Origin: Parcubacteria group bacterium
Lineage (GTDB): Bacteria > Patescibacteriota > Minisyncoccia > Phycocordibacterales > JABMOB01
Assembly (NCBI GenBank): GCA_013204345.1
Contig: JABMOB010000007.1
Location: 1 to 35,722, forward strand
DNA: 35,722 bases
Direction: 5' to 3'
Shown here: positions 7,790 to 14,817 of the stretch, piece after piece
Layout: every line of letters begins with the position of its first letter
How positions within the stretch are numbered: position 1 is the first letter of the stretch
The notes under the pieces: model-generated
What the model saw: the letters and a program-made list of their open reading frames with translations, nothing else
What the model was told of the DNA's origin: nothing
Database searches by the model: none
Made by a program: the position numbers and the translations under genes

Positions 7790-8422
7790 ATGGAACCGAT
7801 ACTTACAAATTTACATAAAGATGAATTGGTGGAAATAATAAATATAGGAGCAAGTAAGGCGGCCACAGCTCTTTCCAATATGATCGGGGGAAGAAAAGTG
7901 GTTATTCAAGTTCCAGAAGTTTTTGTTGATCACCCGGAAAAAGTGCCAGCATTTGTAGACAATTTACAAAAAGTTGAAACAGTGGTTTTGTTGAAATTTT
8001 TAGGCGATACTCCTGGGGTAATGATTTTTAGCTTTGAACCGAAATCAGCTCTCAAACTGGCGTCTTTTCTTACTTCTGGCCATAAGGAACAATTACCAGT
8101 TCTTGATGAATTCGACCGTTCGGCTTTAAAAGAAGCAGGTAATGTTTTATCGGGAGCGGTAGTATCTTCTTTATCATCATTTCTAAATTTAAATATTCAA
8201 CAATCAGTTCCAGATACGGCCACTGATATGTTTGGTTCTATTATTGATGCCATAATCGTAGAAATGAGTGAACATACAAATGAAGTTTTAGTTTTTAGGG
8301 TTAATTTTGGAATAATTGATACTAATAACATAGAAATTTCTGGCCAAATGATATTTATGTTTGAACCTCAGGCAACAACAAAAATTATAGAGGCGTTAAA
8401 GATTAAATTTCCAAATATTTAG
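7790..8422 (+). CDS. cheC: CheY-P phosphatase CheC
   Basis: CheC-family phosphatase (CheC/CheX/FliY group), which removes phosphate from CheY and regulates CheD. Both active-site helices are intact. The first has E15 and N18 in DELVEIINIG; the second has E115 and N118 in SALKEAGNVL, the ExxN signature twice as in two-site CheC. Length 210 is normal. It starts seven bases after cheA and ends one base before cheD, so the three are surely co-transcribed. Its integrity contrasts with the truncated cheA, suggesting that the damage is recent or that a complete kinase exists elsewhere. Confidence 0.92.
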   Translation: MEPILTNLHKDELVEIINIGASKAATALSNMIGGRKVVIQVPEVFVDHPEKVPAFVDNLQKVETVVLLKFLGDTPGVMIFSFEPKSALKLASFLTSGHKEQLPVLDEFDRSALKEAGNVLSGAVVSSLSSFLNLNIQQSVPDTATDMFGSIIDAIIVEMSEHTNEVLVFRVNFGIIDTNNIEISGQMIFMFEPQATTKIIEALKIKFPNI

Positions 8423-8423
8423 T

Positions 8424-8927
8424 ATGACTTCTGAAATTATAACAATCAATATGGCAGAGATGGCTGTGGGTACAAAAAATACAATCATTAAAACGATGAG
8501 TCTGGGTTCTTGTGTGGCTATTGTTATTCATGATCATGAAAATCAGGTTGGTGGAATGGCTCATGCTATGCTACCTTCGCGTAAAGGAGCTCCAAATGAC
8601 GTTGTGGAGGAAGCTCGAGCAAGTATAAGATCTAATGAAGCGGTTGCTAAATATGCTGACGAGGGAGTCATTAGACTATTTGAGGAGTTGAAAAAGATGG
8701 GTGCCAAGCAAGAAAGCCTCAAAGCCAAACTTGTTGGTGGTTCAAAAATGTTTCGCTTTTTAAGCGGAGATGATCATGGTATTGGTTTTAGAAATGCCGA
8801 AGCTGCGCGTAAACAGTTGTTGTTGTTGGGTATTCCTGTGGAATCTGAAGATGTTGGCGGCTCAGTAGGTCGTAGTGCTGAATTTAATATAGAAAACGGA
8901 TTGGTTGAGATAACTACCGTGATATAA
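8424..8927 (+). CDS. cheD: Chemoreceptor glutamine deamidase CheD
   Basis: CheD deamidates glutamines on chemoreceptors and binds CheC. The catalytic set is visible: Cys30 in LGSCVAIV, His47 in GGMAHAML and Thr24, spaced as in characterised CheD. It has 167 residues, full length. It begins one base after the cheC stop, in the classic cheC-cheD pairing. It is last in the plus-strand cluster; the next genes converge from the other strand, and no strong terminator is seen in the 30-base gap. Its targets would be methyl-accepting receptors, none of which is encoded in this window. Confidence 0.94.
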   Translation: MTSEIITINMAEMAVGTKNTIIKTMSLGSCVAIVIHDHENQVGGMAHAMLPSRKGAPNDVVEEARASIRSNEAVAKYADEGVIRLFEELKKMGAKQESLKAKLVGGSKMFRFLSGDDHGIGFRNAEAARKQLLLLGIPVESEDVGGSVGRSAEFNIENGLVEITTVI

Positions 8928-8957
8928 AGTCACCTATTATCTTTCATTATCTCTTAT

Positions 8958-9704
8958 CTATTTTACAGCAGTCTCTGTAGTGGATGCTGTTTTTTGTTTA
9001 TCCATCTCTTTTTGCCAGACATCAAGTTGTGGAATGATTTCGTTTATATCATCTATACTTTTAAAACCGTAATATATATTGTCGTCGATCAGCAATGCTG
9101 GTGGTGTGTTTTTTACTTTGTTGATAGAAATCAATGTTTTTATGGCTGAAAGATCTAGGTTGTAGTCAAAGGAGTATACGCGTAGTTGTGGAAAGTCTTC
9201 GCGAAGTTTTGTTAAGACATAGCCTTGTTTCTGACACTCCCCACAGTTTTGTGTGTAGAAATAGATGATAAAGACATTTTTTGTTCCACATTTTTCTCTG
9301 ACTTTATTCATCAAAACAAAGTCCTTGATTTGGAGTAGGGAATAGTAGCGTTTTAGCTCTACGACTTCTAGGTTGGTAATTCCGCGCGTACTTTCTGTAG
9401 CTACGAGTTTGTCACCAAGACTCCCGAGCTCTTCAGATAGTGCCGTGCCAGAAACATCTTTACAGGAAAATTGTTCTAATAATGAGGTTTGTATTTCTGA
9501 AGATAAAATATTTATGGAAATTTGGTTTTGTATTGAACGAAGTTCCTCTATCTTTTTTTGTCCAAAATAATTACTAATAAATATTGCGGTAAAAAAAATA
9601 GCCGATGTGATCACAAAAACCAGCAAGTACTTTTTCCATTCGAGTGTTTTTTTGTCCATATTATTTGTAACGGTTATTTTTGAGATAGGTTCATTTATCT
9701 CCAC
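8958..9704 (-). CDS. Membrane-anchored thioredoxin-like protein
   Basis: A 248-residue protein with one transmembrane helix at about residues 26-47, a helical spacer, and a C-terminal thioredoxin-like domain. The redox motif is C154-G-E-C157 in TQNCGECQK, and the cis-proline region is TPPALL near 200-205. The fold probably faces outside the membrane, though topology is inferred only from the basic residues before the helix. Two further cysteines, C81 and C139, lie in the spacer. A role in thiol-disulfide exchange of surface proteins is plausible. Its start overlaps the end of the upstream glycosyltransferase gene by ten bases, so the two form one operon. Confidence 0.78.
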   Translation of the reverse strand: MEINEPISKITVTNNMDKKTLEWKKYLLVFVITSAIFFTAIFISNYFGQKKIEELRSIQNQISINILSSEIQTSLLEQFSCKDVSGTALSEELGSLGDKLVATESTRGITNLEVVELKRYYSLLQIKDFVLMNKVREKCGTKNVFIIYFYTQNCGECQKQGYVLTKLREDFPQLRVYSFDYNLDLSAIKTLISINKVKNTPPALLIDDNIYYGFKSIDDINEIIPQLDVWQKEMDKQKTASTTETAVK

Positions 9705-10930
9705 GTGGTAGTTACTGAGAAAGCGACATTGTATAGGGCCTTACCGAGCCATAATGGCGCGATAAAGGCATATAAACAGAGAAAGTAGACAAGATCAAGA
9801 GAAAACCTTATCTTTCCATCAACCATCTTTTTTGAAAGGAGGATTAGGATAATGGTGGTGACAAGTAATATTAGGGAAATGATTGCAATGGGCTCTGTAT
9901 TGACAAAAAACCAATCAAAATGGAAAAATTTAGAGAAATTGAAATTAAGGCCTATTGTTTGGATCTTAATAACTTTTTCCACTAAACTGTTTGCTATTAA
10001 GTATAGAAAATTTCCAATAAAATAAAGAGCGGTAAATATGGAAATAGTTGCTACTGGCAAGATAAACAAACCAAGATTACCGTGTTTTTTACTAAAAAAT
10101 AGATGTTTGTAATCAACCGAATTCTTGAGAAAGCCGTATGTCCACCTTAGTCGTTGTTTATAAAGTGCTTTTAGGGTTTTAGGAGTAACTGTGTAAACGT
10201 ATGAAGTGTGGGAGTTGGCAATTTTGTAATGATTGTTTTGCATTCGTACAGCCATCTCCAAATCCTCGGTGTTGTAAGCGTGTTTGTAGAGCCCAAGTTT
10301 TTTAAAGACTTCGGTACGGAATATAGAAAATGGTCCGGGAGTAACATATATGGCGTCCATATAAGAAAACATTTTTTTGATAAGAATAGCCCAAACGTAT
10401 TCTACTCTTTGAACGAGTTGAATAATACTCTTTGCGTTGTGCACTTTAATGGATGGAGTTACGGCCATTATTTCTTCATTGTCAAAATACTGGAGCATTC
10501 TTTTCAAAGCCATTTTATCTACAAAAGAATCGGCGTCAAGACAACCAACAAGGTCAGTTGTTGTTTGTTCCAAAGCAAAATTTAGTGCTGTATATTTACC
10601 ACCATTTTCTTTATGGAAAACTTTTATTTGGTTGTTATTCTCAAAAGTTTTCGCTACAGCGAAAGTGTTGTCTTTACTGCCATCATCAACGATTATTATG
10701 TTCAGTTTTTCTTTTGGATAATCTAGGTCAAGTATTGATTGCACTGTACCCCCGATAGTTTTTTCTTCGTTGAAACAAGGGACAATCACTGTAACGCTTG
10801 GGTAGTTTTCTATAACCCTATCTTCGGACTCTTTTTTCATATGAGGTCTTTTTTCCAAGTATGTGATAAGTAGAAAAACCTCGAAAAACAAGGAAAGATA
10901 TAACGATGTGTAGATAAAAAGATTGACCAT
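9695..10930 (-). CDS. Family 2 glycosyltransferase, processive membrane type
   Basis: A 411-residue glycosyltransferase of the cellulose, hyaluronan and poly-GlcNAc synthase type. There is one N-terminal membrane helix and a GT-A domain with DDG at 82-84, DAD at 132-134, TED at 221-223 and QRLRW at 259-263. Several C-terminal membrane helices follow. The QxxRW motif marks processive enzymes that polymerise a sugar and export the chain. The sugar and product cannot be told from sequence; poly-N-acetylglucosamine or another capsule-like polymer is a guess. It is transcribed away from pheS and overlaps the thioredoxin-like gene. Confidence 0.88.
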   Translation of the reverse strand: MVNLFIYTSLYLSLFFEVFLLITYLEKRPHMKKESEDRVIENYPSVTVIVPCFNEEKTIGGTVQSILDLDYPKEKLNIIIVDDGSKDNTFAVAKTFENNNQIKVFHKENGGKYTALNFALEQTTTDLVGCLDADSFVDKMALKRMLQYFDNEEIMAVTPSIKVHNAKSIIQLVQRVEYVWAILIKKMFSYMDAIYVTPGPFSIFRTEVFKKLGLYKHAYNTEDLEMAVRMQNNHYKIANSHTSYVYTVTPKTLKALYKQRLRWTYGFLKNSVDYKHLFFSKKHGNLGLFILPVATISIFTALYFIGNFLYLIANSLVEKVIKIQTIGLNFNFSKFFHFDWFFVNTEPIAIISLILLVTTIILILLSKKMVDGKIRFSLDLVYFLCLYAFIAPLWLGKALYNVAFSVTTTWR

Positions 10931-10999
10931 TACGGACTTTTGTATATTTCTCTAATGAACTGATTATAGTCATTTATCCTATATTTTTCAAGTGTAGAA

Positions 11000-11027
11000 T
11001 TGAAATATCCTCTATTTTCTATATAAT
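11000..11027 (+). promoter_or_regulatory. pheS promoter, leaderless type
   Basis: TTGAAA (11000-11005), a 16-base spacer and TATAAT (11022-11027). The expected transcription start falls at the ATG at 11034, so the message has no leader. Confidence 0.75.
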
Positions 11028-11033
11028 ATGGAG

Positions 11034-11795
11034 ATGAAAGATAAAGAAGAAATTGTCGGACATCTCCATCCTGTCACCACCGCAATTCGTCAAGCTTGCG
11101 AAGTTTTCAAAGAAATGGGCTTTGTTATTGCCGAAGGGCCAGAAACAGAAGAAGAATTTTTTAATTTCGATGCTTTGAATGTTCCCGCAGATCACCCTTC
11201 TCGTGATATGCAGGATACTTTTTGGCTAAAGCGAGTCGCCCTGGGCGACCGCTCGCCCGACCAGAATGGTTTAGGGCTAAAGCCACGTTCAACCAATAAG
11301 CTTTTGCGCACGCACATGACGTCGGTTTCTTTGCGCGAATTAGCAAAGAAAAATCTGCCTTTGCGGGTAATTTCTCCTGGCCGAGTTTTTCGCAATGAAG
11401 CAACTGACGCTACTCACGAAGCACAGTTTTATCAATTGGACGGTTTGGCGGTTGATAAGCCTGGTAAAATCACAATGACTCATTTGAAAGACACTTTGGA
11501 ACAGTTTTATAAAAAACTGGCTGGTAAAAAAGTAGAAATGCGTTTCCGTACAAGTTTCTTTCCGTTTGTGGAGCCTGGTGTGGAGGTAGATATAAAATGG
11601 GGGGATAAATGGCTTGAAGTTTGCGGTGCAGGGATGCTTCATCCAAATGTTTTCAAGGCCGCTGGGCTTGATCCGAAAGAATGGCAAGGTTTTGCCTTTG
11701 GTAGCACGGTTGACCGTATGTTGATGATTAAATACGGTATTGAGGACATTAGACTGCTTTATTCAGGTGATTTGAGGTTTGTTAATCAATTTTGA
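11034..11795 (+). CDS. pheS: Phenylalanyl-tRNA synthetase alpha subunit, short form
   Basis: Catalytic subunit of PheRS, which charges tRNA-Phe as an alpha2-beta2 complex. It starts directly at the catalytic core (HPVTTAIRQACEVFKEMGF), so the N-terminal coiled-coil domain of about 90 residues is absent. Motif 2 is in RVFRNEATDATHEAQFYQ and motif 3 in GFAFGSTVDRMLMIKYGIED. Between DTFWLK and LLRTHMTSV lies an extra segment of 17 residues, starting RVALGDRS, encoded by a GC-rich palindromic insertion (see the entry at 11224). The ATG at 11028 lies just after the -10 box, so the second ATG, at 11034, is the likelier start. pheT follows after an 80-base gap. Activity is likely but untested with this insertion. 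Confidence 0.93.
   Translation: MKDKEEIVGHLHPVTTAIRQACEVFKEMGFVIAEGPETEEEFFNFDALNVPADHPSRDMQDTFWLKRVALGDRSPDQNGLGLKPRSTNKLLRTHMTSVSLRELAKKNLPLRVISPGRVFRNEATDATHEAQFYQLDGLAVDKPGKITMTHLKDTLEQFYKKLAGKKVEMRFRTSFFPFVEPGVEVDIKWGDKWLEVCGAGMLHPNVFKAAGLDPKEWQGFAFGSTVDRMLMIKYGIEDIRLLYSGDLRFVNQF
11224..11283 (+). repeat. Palindromic REP-like element inserted in frame in pheS, with 9-bp direct repeat
   Basis: GGCTAAAGC occurs at 11224-11232 and again at 11275-11283. The 51 bases from one copy to the next (17 codons) contain a GC-rich hairpin, GCGAG plus TCGCCC pairing with GGGCGA plus CTCGC, followed by GCCC. Removing 51 bases rejoins DTFWLK to PRSTNK with no other change. The element shares AAAGCG, CGCTYGCCC and AATGG landmarks with the palindromic repeat at 33943-34011. 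Confidence 0.75.
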
Positions 11796-11802
11796 AATAG
11801 AT

Positions 11803-11861
11803 ATTAGGCATTAGGCATTAGGCTTTAGGAATTTCCTAGTGCCTAGCGCCTAGGGTCTAAA
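11803..11861 (+). repeat. Inverted heptamer array between pheS and pheT
   Basis: Three ATTAGGC units and TTTAGGA (11803-11830) are followed, after ATT, by TCCTAGT, GCCTAGC and GCCTAGG (11834-11854), which are complementary heptamers. The whole can fold into a stem built of 7-bp units. It may act as an intercistronic hairpin; no T run follows. Confidence 0.8.
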
Positions 11862-11874
11862 ACCCTAAACAATT

Positions 11875-13869
11875 ATGTTAGTTTCTTATAATTGGCTACA
11901 GTCTTATTTTAAAGATAAAATACCGACCCCAGAAAAAATCTCGGAGCTTTTTACGATGAGTGCCTTTGAGGTGGATTCATTTGAGAAAAAAGGAAATGAT
12001 TTTTTATTTGATATAAAAGTTCTTCCTGATCGTGCTTGTTATGCACTGTGTCACAGAGGTATTGTCGGAGAATTGTCAGCGATTACATCTACTCCTATCC
12101 AAGAAATGCAAAATGAAAAAGATTTTCCAAAAATCGGTAAAACTCCAGAGCTAAAAATAAAAATTGAAAACGAAAAACTTTGCCCTAGGTATATTGGACG
12201 GAGAGTCTTAAACGTTGATGTTGGACAATCTGAAGGTTGGTTGAAAGAACTTTTGGAAACTATCGGACAGCGGGCAATCAATACTGTTGTAGACTCAGCA
12301 AACTTTGTGATGTTTGATATTGGCCAACCACTCCATGCTTTTGACGCGGATAAGGTCAAAGGTGAAATCGTTGTGCGTCTTGCAAATAAAGGTGAGAAAA
12401 TTGAACTCTTGCATGACACAGAAGTGGCGAAAGGCGGAGTGGTTGCAGAAAGAGAGAGGCTGTATGAGTTTAAAGGCGATGAACTTGTTATTGCTGACGA
12501 TCTAGGCCCCATTGCTCTGGCTGGTATAAAAGGAGGTGAAAGAACCAAAGTTTCCGAAGGTACGAAAAACTTAATTCTAGAATCAGCAAATTTTGACTCG
12601 GTTTATATTCGTAAAATTTCAAATCGTCTAGAACTAAAAAGTGATGCATCAAAACGCTACGAAAATAAAATTACTCCAAATCTTGCAGAGAAAGCGATGG
12701 ATGAATTTTCTGTATTTTTGGATAAGTTTTGTAAAACTTCAGATACTGTGTTTGGTGAAAAAGTTGATGTATACCCAGAACCTGCCAAACAGAAAAAAAT
12801 ATCTTTTGATCATAAAGACGCAGAAAGGATACTTGGTATCAAAATCCCAGAGAGTGAAATCGTTGACGTTTTAAGTAGACTTCAGATTGGTGTTGAGAAA
12901 AAGGTTGATGAAATGGATCTCACGGTTCCATTTGAGCGTCTCGATCTGGTTATTACCGAAGATATCGTTGATGAAATAGCTCGACTTTATGGATATGACA
13001 AAATGAAAGCTGTCTCTCTAGAGAAGTCTTCCCAAAAGCCATCTATTTTAAAATCATTTTATTGGTCGGCAAAAATAAAAGATACATTTGTTAGTGAGGG
13101 TTTTTCTGAAGTTTTATTGTATACATTGGTTGCAAAAGGGGATATAGAAATAGAGCATCCGCTTGCCAGTGATAAAGCTTTTTTGCGAACTAATTTGTCC
13201 GACGGTATAAAAAAGTGTCTGGAATTTAATAGTAGGAACGCAGATTTTTTGGGTTTGGACGCTATAAAAATATTTGAGATTGGCCGAGTGTTTGGCAAAA
13301 AAGACCTACCCGCCGAAAAGGCAGGGGAGTATAATTCTTTGGCGATTGGGGTATCTCAGGTTAAAAAAATTAAGGGTGTAACGAGCGAAAATATTATTAA
13401 AGAAGCGATTAGTGATGTTGAAAAAACTATTGGAATAAAATTAAGCGGTAAAATTGAAACCACACCGGTCGGAAGTGTGTTTGAGATTAATCTAGATGAA
13501 GTTTTTTCTAAATTAAAAAGCCCGTCTTCTATTGACGTCTTAGATGTTCCAAAGGAAAAAGAAATAATTTACAAAAAAATATCAGCCTTTCCTTTTGCTG
13601 CGCGTGATGTCGCTGTGTTTGTACCGAATGGGGTTTCTGGTGATAAGGTTTTGGATATTATAAAAAAAGAGGGTGGGGAACTTTTGGTTCGTACGACTTT
13701 GTTTGATACTTTTACAAAGACCTTTCCGGATGGTTCACAAAAAGAATCCTTCGCTTTCAGGTTGATTTTTCAGTCTATGAATAAAACTCTTTCAGAGCAG
13801 GATATAAGCTCTCTAATGGAAAAGATTACAAAATCTATAAACTTGGAAAAAGATTGGCAGGTTAGGTAA
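11875..13869 (+). CDS. pheT: Phenylalanyl-tRNA synthetase beta subunit
   Basis: Structural and editing subunit of PheRS. At 664 residues it is shorter than the usual 790 or so: after the opening MLVSYNWLQSYF helix it passes directly to the B3/B4 editing region, without the EMAP-like tRNA-binding OB domain. The B5 region, the catalytic-like core and a C-terminal ferredoxin-fold anticodon-binding domain (from about ISAFPFAARDVAVF to the end) are present. This trimmed form is common in Patescibacteria as far as I know. It lies downstream of pheS, separated by the inverted heptamer array. The ATG at 11875 has no clear Shine-Dalgarno sequence. Confidence 0.94.
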   Translation: MLVSYNWLQSYFKDKIPTPEKISELFTMSAFEVDSFEKKGNDFLFDIKVLPDRACYALCHRGIVGELSAITSTPIQEMQNEKDFPKIGKTPELKIKIENEKLCPRYIGRRVLNVDVGQSEGWLKELLETIGQRAINTVVDSANFVMFDIGQPLHAFDADKVKGEIVVRLANKGEKIELLHDTEVAKGGVVAERERLYEFKGDELVIADDLGPIALAGIKGGERTKVSEGTKNLILESANFDSVYIRKISNRLELKSDASKRYENKITPNLAEKAMDEFSVFLDKFCKTSDTVFGEKVDVYPEPAKQKKISFDHKDAERILGIKIPESEIVDVLSRLQIGVEKKVDEMDLTVPFERLDLVITEDIVDEIARLYGYDKMKAVSLEKSSQKPSILKSFYWSAKIKDTFVSEGFSEVLLYTLVAKGDIEIEHPLASDKAFLRTNLSDGIKKCLEFNSRNADFLGLDAIKIFEIGRVFGKKDLPAEKAGEYNSLAIGVSQVKKIKGVTSENIIKEAISDVEKTIGIKLSGKIETTPVGSVFEINLDEVFSKLKSPSSIDVLDVPKEKEIIYKKISAFPFAARDVAVFVPNGVSGDKVLDIIKKEGGELLVRTTLFDTFTKTFPDGSQKESFAFRLIFQSMNKTLSEQDISSLMEKITKSINLEKDWQVR

Positions 13870-13958
13870 GGGTTGATTGACCCCTCCCTCAGTACGTTGA
13901 ATATACATTAATGCAGAAAACCTTATCATTTAGAACGGTTGTTCTTCTGAGTGATGGG

Positions 13959-14014
13959 TTAATATCTGCAATCCACGATTTTTTCTTGCAGACAAATACG
14001 TGGGCAGATATTAA
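13959..14014 (-). other. Stem-loop A downstream of microprotein gene
   Basis: TTAATATCTGC (13959-13969) pairs perfectly with GCAGATATTAA (14004-14014), with a second stem CCACG/CGTGG inside and CTTGCAG in the loop on the plus strand. It begins right after the T run of the terminator at 14013-14041 as read on the minus strand. A related element lies at 14508-14563. Functional strand and role are unknown. Confidence 0.65.
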
Positions 14015-14041
14015 AAAATCCAGCCGCTCGAGAGCAGCTGG
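14013..14041 (-). terminator. Intrinsic terminator of the 50-residue microprotein gene
   Basis: Read on the minus strand, CCAGC (14041-14037) pairs with GCTGG (14024-14020), the loop contains CTCGAG, and a run of six T follows (A run 14013-14018 on plus). It lies 31 bases after the microprotein stop. It may also stop pheT transcripts from the other side. Confidence 0.75.
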
Positions 14042-14071
14042 AGATGGATATTTTTTGCCCCACTTTCTGGT

Positions 14072-14224
14072 TTAAGACTTTTTCTGTTTCTTTTGTTTGG
14101 CGGTTGTTTTGCCCTTTTGCTCACCACCTTCGACTTTGACGGGACTGCCACCCCATGGCGCAAACTGTCCTTTTCTTGCCCCCTTGTTCAATGCGGTGAT
14201 CGTTGCTTGACTCATACCACTCAT
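14072..14224 (-). CDS. Microprotein, 50 residues, basic (unrecognised)
   Basis: Fifty codons from ATG at 14224 to TAA at 14072, with a GGGGCAGG stretch as possible ribosome binding site just upstream; a second ATG at 14215 would give 47 residues. The core is KGQFAPWGG (residues 18-26) and the tail is very basic (KQKKQKKS). I do not recognise the family. It is supported by a dedicated terminator (14013-14041), a structured leader, and similarity to the neighbouring 33-residue microprotein at 14619-14720: both carry K-x-Q-F-x-x-W-x-G at the same distance from their starts (M4 here). No signal peptide or membrane helix is seen. The basic tail suggests nucleic-acid or ribosome contact, which is only inference. 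Confidence 0.6.
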   Translation of the reverse strand: MSGMSQATITALNKGARKGQFAPWGGSPVKVEGGEQKGKTTAKQKKQKKS

Positions 14225-14238
14225 AACCTGCCCCTTTT

Positions 14239-14297
14239 GCCCTTTAGATGGGCTAAGAAAGAAATGAACTTGCGGGTATCCATTTGCCCGCTTTCAT
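14239..14297 (-). promoter_or_regulatory. Structured leader with short upstream reading frame
   Basis: Upstream of the 50-residue microprotein on the minus strand lie two hairpins, GCGGG/CCCGC (14272-14291) and GCCC/GGGC (14239-14253). A 14-codon reading frame (ATG at 14297, TAG at 14253-14255) spans the first hairpin. This layout could control translation, but a chance occurrence is possible. Confidence 0.3.
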
Positions 14298-14385
14298 ATG
14301 TATTATTACGCAAAAAAGTTCTTCTGTCTATTTATGGTTGTGGATTAATCCATTGCTAAAAGTCACACAGGTTTGTTTGTACTTT

Positions 14386-14414
14386 AATCTAAAGTTACCC
14401 CTCACATTTTTCAA
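14386..14414 (-). promoter_or_regulatory. Possible promoter of the 50-residue microprotein gene
   Basis: On the minus strand TTGAAA (14414-14409), a 17-base spacer and TAGATT (14391-14386). It would give a leader of about 155 bases. The match is moderate. Confidence 0.4.
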
Positions 14415-14507
14415 CAAAGTTTATACAAAATATATATTCAGGAAACGAAATTGCTTTACAGCTTTTGAGTGTGGTTCCATTTTCTTTTTACCAAAAAATG
14501 TAAGGGG

Positions 14508-14563
14508 TTAATATTTATAAATCGTGTTTTACTCTTTCAGGTAAAATCACGAGTAAATATTAA
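14508..14563 (-). other. Stem-loop B, related to stem-loop A
   Basis: TTAATATTTA (14508-14517) pairs with TAAATATTAA (14554-14563). Inner stems are CGTG/CACG and TTTTAC/GTAAAA, with CTTTCAG (14534-14540) in the loop. It has the same borders (GGGTTAATAT and ATATTAAAAAA) and loop type as the element at 13959-14014, while the stem bases differ and pairing is kept. It likewise starts at the T run of a minus-strand terminator. Confidence 0.65.
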
Positions 14564-14591
14564 AAAAACCCACGCTGTGCCAAAGCGTGGG
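14562..14591 (-). terminator. Intrinsic terminator of the 33-residue microprotein unit
   Basis: Read on the minus strand, CCCACGCT (14591-14584) pairs with AGCGTGGG (14576-14569) across a 7-base loop, followed by seven T (A run 14562-14568 on plus). A textbook terminator. Confidence 0.9.
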
Positions 14592-14618
14592 TCGTATTCA
14601 GTTGTTGGTAGGGTTTAC

Positions 14619-14720
14619 CTACCGCGCCGGCTTGCTGTGGTTCGCAAGGCGGCCGCTCCATTTCGTAAACTGGAGTTTCTGCTGCCCGCTCCAGATTGCC
14701 CGATAGGTCAACTTGTTCAC
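14619..14720 (-). CDS. Microprotein, 33 residues, or structured RNA (unrecognised)
   Basis: Thirty-three codons from GTG at 14720 to TAG at 14619, with an unusually good Shine-Dalgarno AAGAAGGAG six bases before the start. It lies in a compact minus-strand unit with a near-consensus promoter (14785-14813) and terminator (14562-14591). The peptide is basic and carries KLQFTKWSG at residues 15-23, matching KGQFAPWGG of the 50-residue microprotein at constant offset; T5, A8 and G12 also match. The segment is much more GC-rich than the surroundings and can fold into several hairpins, such as CTCCA/TGGAG, CTTGC/GCAAG and GGTAGG/CCTACC, so a noncoding RNA of about 215 bases is the main alternative. 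An ATG at 14825 lies before the promoter and is not a credible start. Confidence 0.55.
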   Translation of the reverse strand: MNKLTYRAIWSGQQKLQFTKWSGRLANHSKPAR

Positions 14721-14778
14721 GATTTGCTCCTTCTTAAAAGAGCCCCTAGATCTGTTGAACCCTTCCTTAGGTCCAACT
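14721..14778 (-). promoter_or_regulatory. Leader with 5' hairpin and SD-masking hairpin
   Basis: The predicted transcript opens with hairpin GTTGGACC/GGTTCAAC (14777-14754), whose loop reads TAAGGAAG. A second hairpin pairs GCTCTTT with the AAGGAGC that contains the Shine-Dalgarno sequence, so translation may be gated by folding. Seen by eye; no energy was calculated. Confidence 0.45.
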
Positions 14779-14784
14779 ATTAAC

Positions 14785-14813
14785 AGTATACACCAAAACA
14801 ATATAAATGTCAA
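14785..14813 (-). promoter_or_regulatory. Strong sigma70-type promoter for the 33-residue microprotein unit
   Basis: On the minus strand TTGACA (14813-14808), exactly 17 bases, then TATACT (14790-14785). This is the best promoter match in the window. Expected start is about 14778, at the foot of the leader hairpin. Confidence 0.85.
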
Positions 14814-14817
14814 GCAT

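Noticed and set aside
14093-14511. Plus-strand protein genes in the pheT-gyrB gap
   Set aside because: The frames are rich in Cys and Phe, with no start context or recognisable motifs; the opposite strand holds better-supported units.
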